Positions 10,601-19,159 of a stretch of DNA of 30,289 nucleotides are shown one piece after another. The position numbers and the translations under genes were made by a program. The notes beneath the pieces were generated by a model, which had not been told where the DNA came from, ran no database searches, and saw only the letters and a list, made by a program, of their open reading frames with translations. Within the stretch, counting starts at the first letter, position 1. The number at the start of each line of letters is the position of its first letter. Source of the DNA: Coemansia sp. RSA 1804 (Eukaryota > Kickxellomycota > Kickxellomycetes > Kickxellales > Kickxellaceae); assembly GCA_027578815.1 (NCBI GenBank), contig JANBTH010000120.1:3226-33514 (forward strand), written 5' to 3'.

Positions 10601-11426
10601 AGGCAACAAACAAGCAAACTGAGCTAAAAACGACATATAGCAGCAGATTAAGTAGATTACTCTGCTCTTCTGCTGCAGAGTGTGTGAAGGGAGAAAAGGG
10701 GATAAAGAGCTCTGTGTTTGGCTGACAAAAAGGTTGTGACCCCAATATGAACGACAAAAAAGATAGAGGAAACCCCCCCACGATTGTTCTCGTTCTGACC
10801 AGTACAAACAAACAGTCAGTTTTAGTTTGTACGCAGCACACAAAAGAAAAAAGAAAAACCCAGTGCTTCTTCCATGCGAGGAATGTGGCACAAAGAGAGG
10901 GAAATATGGATGGGAGAGACAGGAAAGACTAACAAACAAAACACTGGCCAACAGAATCATAGCAGAATCTGTATAATAACAAAGAAAGGGGAGGGGGCTA
11001 GGACACTTGTACAACTTTTAAGAGAAGCAAGCGATAAGATAGGGAAAAAGAGCGAGGCCAATGCCACAGACTTTAACACAACAAGCATCCCTTGAACAGC
11101 CAAGAGCCGCAAGAGGGAATGTGATAACATCCAATGCAGCAGATAAGATAGTACACAAGAGATGGCGAAATATAACATCTTCTTACCTTGTCAATACGAG
11201 CAGTGGCCTCTGCCTGGGTCAGACCCTCAGGCGAGGTTTGGAGCAGCTGGAAGACAAGCTTGTTGTCCATAGTCTCGAGGTCAAACTTCTCCTTGTCGTA
11301 GAGATCAGTGACCGTCAGAGTGTTTGGGTCGACGTTGAGAGTAGCAACATCTTCGGAGCCGCCATTGCCGCCGCCCGAGTTGGACGAGCTGGCAGGAGGT
11401 GCCTTTTCGTTTTGCGGGGTGCTCAT
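7613..11426 (-). CDS. PMA1: Plasma-membrane H+-ATPase (P3A type), two exons
   Basis: Spliced product of 989 residues; exons 11426-11187 and 10342-7613, joined in phase 0 as ATARIDK-FGQNRLPEKK. It pumps protons out at the cost of ATP and energises nutrient uptake. Motifs in order: TGES of the actuator loop (218-221), the transmembrane proline segment GGIPIAMPTVLS, the phosphorylation site SDKTGTLT (catalytic Asp366), the nucleotide-domain lysine in VTKGMSQ (about 460), MITGDQ (about 549) and the hinge TGDGVNDAP (about 624-632). Hydrophobic segments fit the usual ten helices. Sequence flavour is plant-like (MWNPLSWVMEAAAL, FNPVDKRT, ADGFAGVYPEHKYEIV), as in several non-ascomycete fungal pumps. 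The basic C-terminal tail after about residue 890 (RRNFGARVKHMITKTGKRLN) is a likely autoinhibitory/regulatory domain and lacks a plant YTV end. The KGAP motif reads KGMS. The acidic/Gly/Ser N-terminus is typical. Function is secure. Confidence 0.97.
10343..11186 (-). other. PMA1 intron (844 bases)
   Basis: Donor GTAAGA follows ATTGACAAG; acceptor GTTTGTAG precedes TTTGGACAAAACAGG. The joined protein matches P3A ATPases without gap. This is the longest intron in the window, placed early in a gene expected to be highly expressed, where long introns can carry enhancing elements. I searched for box C/D snoRNA motifs and found no C box. It contains a (CAG)5 run. Confidence 0.93.
10582..10596. repeat. 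(CAG)5 in the PMA1 intron
   Basis: Five exact CAG units (CTG on the sense strand) lie inside the PMA1 intron and are non-coding in the spliced model. Confidence 0.85.
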
Positions 11427-12830
11427 GGCTCGGTGTATATGGAGATGGAGAAAAGGAAAAAAAGGAGAGAAAGAAAAGAAATACCTCCTTCCTCTCGTGT
11501 TTTGCCTATTATTAGCGAGCTACCAGAACCGGCGGGGAGGGGGAATGCTAGCAGGATGCGTTCGTGTATAAAGAAAAGATAGAAAAGATGTCCGATTCAG
11601 ATCACAGATAGTTTTTTTTGTTCACTCAGGCCCAGAATACAACAGTGCACTCGAGAGTCATGTCAGAGAAGGAGAAGAAACCAGGACAGTAAGAAAGGAG
11701 AAACGATAAAAGACAAGCGTTATCTCTTGCTATTACAGCAATGATAAGAAGAAGAAAACTAGCTTTGGATCGTTGAAGAGAAAATAATAAAAGCTTTGCT
11801 CGGTTTGAACTCGAAAATATGTGAGAAAGGGGCTAGAGCAGATGGCGAGAAAACATCGTCTGTTTTATATATCCTGGAGTCTTTTTTGGAATAACAAAAG
11901 GTAAGCAAATGCCCGGAAATCGGCATACGCTTTTTTTGCTGTTGTAATCGGGAGAGGCGGCGCCATTTGGTAGGTGATGAGCGGTTTCGTATTGGCCTTG
12001 CCTAGATGGAATTTGGTGGGCAAAAAAAACAAGGGCGCGCAAAGGCTGGCAGAGCTTCCGAAAAAAATAACACAAATAAAATGCGAATGCAATATGTAAA
12101 AGTGTGTTTGTTTGGTCCAATCTAAAAAGGCAGGCAAGAAGGCCTGTTATTTCGCACTCTTGTTTTTCCTGCCCACGGGTTTCTTTCCTTGCCTGCGGTG
12201 TGCCTTTTTGCACGCTGACACCTAAAAGGATAATAATAATGCCTTCCAGCCGCAATTTGGGTGCGCCAGAAGCGTGAAATCCTTTCCTTTTCCTTTTCCT
12301 TTCCCAGCTTGGCACCAGCCGTGCTTGCAGCCATCGGTTGCCCCATCTTCCCTCTCCCTCCAAGGCGCGTTTGTGCGTTTTAAGGGGAAGGGGGGCTGTG
12401 GCGTGCCCGGAATAGCGGGGGTAAGCAACTCCGCACGCCATTACTGGCCAATCAACCCACGAAATCCGCGCTGTCTAGGGGAGGGCTTTTTTTTTCCTCT
12501 GCGCTTATTGTGCTCAGAAAAATGGAAACCCCACTTTTTTATCTGCGAGTGGTTGAACCATCGAATGAAAGAGTAGATTCGAGATAACAGACCAGCAGCA
12601 ACCAACTGCCGCTGTTCCTCCTTCTCTGCCATGCGTGGGGACATTGACAGGCGAAGAGTGGACACCCGCTGGCCGGGCTGGTTTGGCAGAATGCAAGTCG
12701 AGTGGATGGATGTATGTGATGGATGCTGCCTCCCCGATTAGACGAGAAATCGTCCGTAGTCCGTTCGGGCTGTGTTGCGCCATCTCCAATCTCCTCACAC
12801 CCACTGAACGCCGGGTCTAATGGTTGCCGC
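11427..12830. other. PMA1 upstream region
   Basis: No gene is supported. The sense (minus) strand is CT-rich close to the start codon (about 11440-11580). Further upstream, a moderately GC-richer block (about 12150-12830) contains a CCAAT box at 12448-12452 and a TTTTCC short tandem tract at 12281-12305, plausible regulatory sequence. Open frames here (up to 202 codons on the minus strand) lack recognisable domains and have compositions expected of non-coding DNA. Confidence 0.45.
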
Positions 12831-13254
12831 GTTGGGGAAGGAGAAGAGAAGGCTCTGCTTGTCTGTCTCCTCCCCAAGCACATTCCATTCACATTGGGCC
12901 CATTGCTTCCCCCTGCTTTCTGCACGGCTACTATTATCATCCTCATGCTGTTTGAATCACCGCGTTATAACCGAACGCCGCGGTGTCAGAAGAACAACGG
13001 ACTTTATCACCGACATGCTCCTGCACTGGCCTGGGATATACCCGGAAGATTCACTAGCCAAGCCGACCGTGCGTCAGCATACTGCCTGATGCAGAACTGC
13101 CATCTGCTAATGGGTGGTACATTTCTGGTCAATTTGTAGGCCATTCGTCCATGTATCCACGGGTGCTGAATTTATTGCAATTGCCTTAATGAGGCAGATA
13201 TGTCTAATCGAACAATCAAACAAGCAAATGAAATAAACACAAGACAAATGACCT

Positions 13255-13334
13255 GCGGCGATAGCAGTGGTATGTCGTCAAGGCTTTACGACAAATCCGC
13301 ATAATCGCTCTCCGATATGCAACACTATCGCCGC
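13255..13334. other. Possible three-way-junction structured element
   Basis: A perfect 10-base inverted repeat (GCGGCGATAG at 13255-13264, CTATCGCCGC at 13325-13334) encloses two further hairpins. These are TGTCGT...ACGACA (13272-13292, with an extra AA/TT pair inside) and GCATA(A)TCG...CGATATGC (about 13297-13318, one bulged A). Together they could fold as a closed three-way junction of 80 nucleotides. It has no tRNA T-loop sequence and no hammerhead core. It may be a structured RNA, a small foldback element, or chance. Confidence 0.35.
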
Positions 13335-16300
13335 TCTCTTGTTTTTATGAAAGATTATGTTTATCGTTCATGCTGTAAAGCGTAGAAATAGCGACTATGT
13401 GTGCCCTTTTCTATTTGCTTGTAGACTTTCTGATGCTGTACATCTTGAATTCCAAGTTATGTATGCCAAAACAAGAGAATTGGCAAAGGTATTTTTGGGA
13501 CTGCTGTATTGCGGAGCGCTTAGACCTTCGCCTTACAGCGCTGTATCCATTTTACACCTACTCGTTTCATAACAACGTTTGATGATGCCATTCACATCTG
13601 TCCGTTGTTGCATTTCAAAACCAGAGGAATTGGAGACAGACAACCTGCTATCGCTTTCAATCTAATATCCTTCCCCCTTTTTCGTATTCTCGGAGTTGCG
13701 CACATCCCACCTACATCACCAATTCCGAACTCCCCCCTCCACGCAAAGTCTCGTTGGCTTGTTGACATGACTGTTTTTTTCTTGTGTTCCTTTTGCGGCA
13801 ATGAGGTAAATGGTGTTATCGCTAACAAGGATTTCCGCGTTTTGTGACTAACTCCGGGGAATTTCTTCTGCTGGTCTGGGTATCCTTGGTCCGCCCTTTG
13901 CCCCCGACATTTTTCTGTGTCACATCCTTTAATTAGTCTATTGGCCATGTGTTTTTCAAAATGTGCTCAGAGCTATAGTAAAAAGGCACTCGTTCGTTAT
14001 TAAATTAAAATTCTTTATTTTTGTTTCTCTTGCCTTGTTCTAGACCAGAGTAACACAGCGATTGGTGACAGTGATGTTGATAGTAGACATGGGCCACGAT
14101 CGCAAACATGGTTTCTAAACCAACAAACATCACTTTCCCCCATGCAATATGTCAATATGTGCCGGTGAAGCTTGTAATCAAAAGATAAACAAAAAATGAA
14201 AAATAGTTACATTTTGATTTCTGGATATAGGGGAAGTGACTTTTGAAACATGGTATGGCATTGAATACTAACTAAATTCACACGGGTGCTCATTTCCTGT
14301 ATGTCTCTTGCGTTTCCGATTGTCCAATTCAGATTCAAAATGGCCGTCAACAAGCAGAAACCTACTTTCTACCAATGCTGTAACTCAAATACGTAAGCCT
14401 GCATAACCAGAGCAATGTCTCTCCTCCCCACACAAGCCATGTTAAGGATGTTGCTGGTGGACAGCCTCCAGTGGTTTCTTTTTTCTACAAAAAGGATTAT
14501 ACCTCTCATTCCCCGTTCTGGCGAAAAGGGCAGATCAGGAGCGTGCTGAACGAAAGTGAAAGCGACAAGCTCCATATCTGGTCTGTGAGAAAAGAGGACA
14601 GCCAGACACATGCATATCATTACTTTACATGTTCAGCATTATGCACATGCGCAGATTATGTTGTGCTCACATGTGCCTCTTGTCAACAGCAGCATTCTGT
14701 TCCCATTGCAGATTTTCTCTCCCCCAGTTGGCCCAAATTTACAAGGTAATTGTTATTTCGCGCGTATTGTGCTGATGCGTCGTGAAGCCCCCCTCATTAT
14801 CCCCACAGACAGATCACGCAGGTGCTCTGCACCCGTTCCATATGCTCCTTCTGCCGTGTTCCATTACGCTTCTGTTGCTTTACGTTGTCCAAGGATAATA
14901 TATCAGATGTCCACTTCTATGCACAAGATGAAAATGACATGTAGCAGACAGACACGCAGAATTGTGAGAATAAAGAGCAGCTTGCCAGATCTCAAATGTA
15001 CATTTATACATGACTGCCAAGCAAAATAGATAGCTGCTGCTGCTTATATTGTTTCCTGAGTAAGCATCTTTCTCACCCGATGGAAGGTTTGGAAGGGTTG
15101 TCGCCACAACCGGTGATATCCGTATGACTCGGCTTGATTCTGCTCCAACCTTTTATTTTCATTGCCTTGGCAAGAACCTTTTGCCGCAGACCGGAAGCGC
15201 TGTAACTGGCTGTTGATTGGCGAGCGGTAAATCGGCAAACGTCAATGCCTCGGCTTTAAGATGGCAGACGGAACAAAAAACTAGGACAAAGTCCGAGCAC
15301 TGAGCATTTTTCACTGGCGACAGAGAACACATTTGCATGCGCTAGACAAACGTCCATTGGCTTCAGGCACTGAAAATATAACGGAGAGTGGGACTGGGCT
15401 TACTCTTTTTTCTTTTCAAGATCCGAAGACCAGTCTAGCTGTCTGTGGGCCATTTTTTGTATTTGCCCTCACACTTCTCATTGAAAAAGTCTGCAGCCAT
15501 TCATTGGTAGAGAAAGCAAACATTCTTCTAACACAGCCAGAAACGGCCTTCCCCCTGTTTTTCTTTATTTGTTCATTTTTTACTTTGTAATTTTTTGTTT
15601 GCAAAAACCGGTTTTCCTGTTTCTCGCTTTTGCATATGTCGTCAATGATGGTGATGGCCCCATTTTTCCATCTGGTATTTTCCAGCGACATTCTTGCTTG
15701 CTTTTTACTCTACAAAAAACTGTGATCCGCAAGATAAACATGCCACTCGTTCAGGAGCTTTGACTATCTTGGTTCCTGAGAAATTCTAGTTGTCGTTTAT
15801 TCTTTTGCCAGTCTTTCGCTGCAAACATGTCCTCTCAAACAGCAATCATTGACCAAGCCGTTTAGGTCACAGACATCCACGTCATTACTACCAGCCAACA
15901 CATGTAAAGTAATTGGCATGTGCGCTCAAATGACATCAAATGTGCACCCTTTGGCAGTGTGGCACTTCATGGGCGACATTGTTTCTGCTATTATGTTTAA
16001 TTTCCATTTTGCATGTGTAACATTCAAATTAATACCAAGCCAACCCAAGACACCTCTACGTTGTTTTGCCATGTTGGCTGCTTTGTGGCTCTAAAAATCT
16101 CTTGAACAAACATTGTATCGTTATAAAAGTGGGCTTTTTCATAATGAAGCAATCCTTGATTGTTAAAACATGCCGTGTGTTTCAACACTTCCTTTCTTTT
16201 TTCCTTTCCTTACACTGTCGGCATTTTAACACACTTACATTGCATCTGCTTTTTTGTTTGCTATTGTTGTTTCTGTTATTGGCTACATGCAATTGAGAAT

Positions 16301-17344
16301 AATTTCATCCATCTTCATATCATTGTATTATTCGTTAGGTGTTATGCCTGATATTAAAAAGCAATGTCATGTATATTTTTTAGAAATCTAATCCTGCACA
16401 TGTCATAGGAACAAAAGTACATGGTTTATGCGCTAGAACTCTAATTTCATACTTTTATTATTCTCCATAGGCATCTTTTCCCCCTATTTTATCATATATT
16501 GGCGGAGACCTGAGTGACTATTATACATAGTAGTCCTTGAACTGGCCGTTCTCTGGACCCAGTTGTTTATAGGCGTTCAATTGGGTTATTCGTTATATCA
16601 GACAGCATCTCCAATTGTGCATATATACAATTGACAGCAGTTTCAGCGTTTTGGCCACTTTGCCACTTTAATCAGCTTTGCATGTATCGAACATTCTTTT
16701 TAGAGCAATAGTTTTATGGCGCAACTTTTAGAATTTTCTCTTAATCACACAAATAAAACATTTCCTTCTCCCTCCAAGTGTTGCCAAAGTTTTCAAACAA
16801 GAGAAAAATGCAGAAATAAAACAGGGAACATTTCGAGTCAAATGTCTGATTGTTTCTCATTTTTCTGTGGTATATTCTTTGAAGGCTTGCTGAGCTGCAT
16901 TTGCATTTTTTGATGCTGCTACTGTCTTTGGTGCTTCTTGCTATGTTGCTGCTGCTTGTACTAAATATTGTGACAACCATGGACTTTTTTATTACAATGC
17001 TCTCGAAAGTCACAAAATGTACTAACAAGTCTTTTGTTTCGTATTCCCCTGCCGAAGCTTCCATAGCACTTAACCACACATTCTACAACAATTATTTGAA
17101 TGTTATCAATTATTTGCCAACCGCGTCCTTCTAGAAAAGCTTAATTCATTGTTTTAATATTGCACAGATAAGCATGATGCTGTTTCTTTTTCTTGAGATC
17201 CCTAATGTTGTCGGAACATTTCTTGTGCAAAATAGGTTAGCCACCTTTTTCTGGTTGCATCAGATTCATTCCATTTCTTGCTTGATATAGTCAACATTTT
17301 CCAATCGTGGAATGTTCCATTAATGTTCTTTTTGCAGTATTCAG

Positions 17345-17393
17345 TTCATTTGACAATTCATCGAATGTATCACGGCATCTTCTGTCAAATGAA
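17345..17393. repeat. 11-base inverted repeat
   Basis: TTCATTTGACA (17345-17355) and TGTCAAATGAA (17383-17393) are perfect reverse complements separated by 27 bases. With G-U pairs the stem extends to about 15 pairs. About one such repeat is expected by chance in a window of this size, so no function is claimed. Confidence 0.6.
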
Positions 17394-18088
17394 TTGGCTG
17401 TTGGAGAACTCGGAACAACAGAATAAAATCCAAGTTTTCTCGCACTTGCCTTAGAATGCTCAGCCTTTTGGCCAATTTTAATCCACTGGCACATGAATGT
17501 AATTCAACTACCTGTGACGGAAAAGGAAAACAGAAAGCCCCGATTTGAAAACAACCCGTTTCAATATTAAAGATAATCATTTTTGCGATTTACCTGTGGT
17601 TGGAGAAAAAAACCGGGCCCGGATGTCCTTTCACCAACCACTATATCCACACATTTCTTCAAATGTATTCCACGAAAGAAGGAGCAGTCACTATCAAGCA
17701 ACAATCGCTGGCGATGGCCGGCGGTATCAGCCAATTGATCCCGGCTCTTGCAGTACATTCCTTTCCTGTCGTCGTTATCAGCCGATCATCGCGATTACAA
17801 AGTTTATGCAAGCAAAGCAACTAATCAATTGATCTGTAGATCTGATAGTGTTCTTTGTTTACTTGTGGCCTTGGCTGCGATTGTGGCAACAATTTTCACT
17901 CTTGCATTGTTTACTTTAAGCAGGTTATTAGAGTCTAGCTTGTTTTATACTCTTGTGTCTTTTGCTTTTTTTCCTTTAACTTGAATTTGGTAATTTCTAT
18001 TTTTCAAATTCTTTTGCTTTCTTTCTGCTTCTATCTACTTTATTTGTGCTATTCATCGGACCTTGCCAGTATTATCGAAATCCGCCAA

Positions 18089-19036
18089 ATGAGCACTTCT
18101 GCCTTACCTGGATTCTCCACGCCACGGCGACGTCCAATGACGCCCGGCCGTCGCGACCACGTTCTTCCATCGTTCAACAGCCCGGCATCGATAAAGGTGG
18201 GTCGGATGCTCGAGTCCACATTTGCAGGAGCAGGAGCCACCAGCGGGACAGCTACCGACGCATTTCTGGAGGACGAGCTGCCCGGGGATATTGCCGAGGG
18301 AATAGCGACCTCTGCAGTCACAACAACAAGCGAAGAGTACGATCCGCCACGCGTGTGGTTCCAGCGCGATGAGGATCGGCGGCAGAACGAGGAGTTTACC
18401 AGGCGTGTTGACGAAATGGTTCAGGAGCTCAAGCGACTCGTGCGCGATAGGAAAACAGAGCACGAGCGCCGTATGGCCGAGTATACCGAGAGACAGTCCC
18501 GGATGACGTCGGATATGGAGACGCTTGAGCAGGAAAACAGCACAATATTGTCGGCGCTCAAGGAAGAAAGAGCCAGCGAGGATGCGCTATCCACCACGAT
18601 CACCAGTCTCCAGCGTAAACAAAAGCAGGCTCAGGACTCTAATGAGAAACTGGAGGAGAGGAAGAAGACGCTTGAAAAGGAGCTTGAGCGCAAATTGGCT
18701 GTCATTGCTCAGAAGAAGCAGGTGCTCGCCACTCAGTCGGCAAAGAACGTGCCTGAACTCGAGTTCTTTGAGAAAAAGATGGGGATTGCCATTGTTGGTG
18801 GCACCAAGGATATGCTGACGTTTGTATTCACTCGTATTTCGCTTTCAGAGCCATTGCGCCAGTTCTTGGTTACCATCGATCTGTCGCAACGCGAGTACAG
18901 AGTGACTAGCTGTAAGCCCAAGCTCGACAGTCTAGACTCGCACGTTGAGTGGCTTAATGCTACAAGAGACTTTTTTGGTTTCTTGAAGCGTATCCGCCAC
19001 GAGTTTGTCGAATTCTACCTAAACGAGTCAATGTGA
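18089..19036 (+). CDS. SPC25: Kinetochore protein Spc25 (Ndc80 complex)
   Basis: The 315-residue protein begins at the ATG of MSTSALPGFSTPRRRPMTPG. An N-terminal unstructured region carries two full CDK consensus sites (T11-P-R-R and T18-P-G-R). A long heptad-type coiled coil spans about 95-215. The C-terminal globular Spc25 domain (about 220-311) shows ELEFFEKKMG, DMLTFVFTRI, REYRVTSCKP and LNATRDFFGFLKRIRHEF. Spc25 pairs with Spc24 and anchors the Ndc80 complex to the inner kinetochore, linking microtubules to centromeres. The open frame extends 36 codons upstream to 17981, but that extension is a hydrophobic T-rich translation incompatible with a nuclear kinetochore protein, so the downstream ATG is chosen. 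It converges on the methyltransferase fusion gene with 123 bases between stops. Confidence 0.93.
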   Translation: MSTSALPGFSTPRRRPMTPGRRDHVLPSFNSPASIKVGRMLESTFAGAGATSGTATDAFLEDELPGDIAEGIATSAVTTTSEEYDPPRVWFQRDEDRRQNEEFTRRVDEMVQELKRLVRDRKTEHERRMAEYTERQSRMTSDMETLEQENSTILSALKEERASEDALSTTITSLQRKQKQAQDSNEKLEERKKTLEKELERKLAVIAQKKQVLATQSAKNVPELEFFEKKMGIAIVGGTKDMLTFVFTRISLSEPLRQFLVTIDLSQREYRVTSCKPKLDSLDSHVEWLNATRDFFGFLKRIRHEFVEFYLNESM

Positions 19037-19159
19037 GCTGGAGTGGAATAATCCTAAAGCTTTTTTTATATTTTTACGTTTTTCTATTCAGTTTTTCTTC
19101 ATATTTTCGTATATTTCAATATAGCACTTATTTATCCGGGACAAAATTTTCATTCTACG

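Larger units (their letters stand above)
12831..18088. other. AT-rich gene-free region upstream of SPC25
   Basis: About 5.3 kb with no gene I can support on either strand. Composition falls to roughly 35-40 percent GC by eye, clearly below the genes. The plus strand becomes T-rich towards SPC25 (especially 15400-16500 and 17850-18060), so every plus-strand open frame translates into Phe/Leu/Cys-rich junk. No tRNA T-arm consensus, rRNA, transposase motif or long terminal repeat was found. Two inverted-repeat elements are listed separately. Confidence 0.55.

Noticed and set aside
11833..12441. 202-codon minus-strand open frame upstream of PMA1
   Set aside because: No domain, uneven composition and no supporting splice or start context; treated as chance in the PMA1 upstream region.
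13255..13334. tRNA gene interpretation of the structured element
   Set aside because: No T-loop consensus, outer stem of 10 rather than 7 pairs, and only two inner hairpins.
17291..17580. Overlapping minus-strand frames with fairly polar, protein-like translations (for example TFDELSNELNTAKR)
   Set aside because: Short, in AT-rich DNA, no family recognised, and part of the pattern comes from the inverted repeat at 17345-17393. A decayed element is possible but not supportable.
17981..18088. N-terminal hydrophobic extension of SPC25
   Set aside because: Thirty-six in-frame codons of T-rich DNA give a membrane-like segment that makes no sense for a nuclear Ndc80-complex subunit; the downstream ATG fits better.
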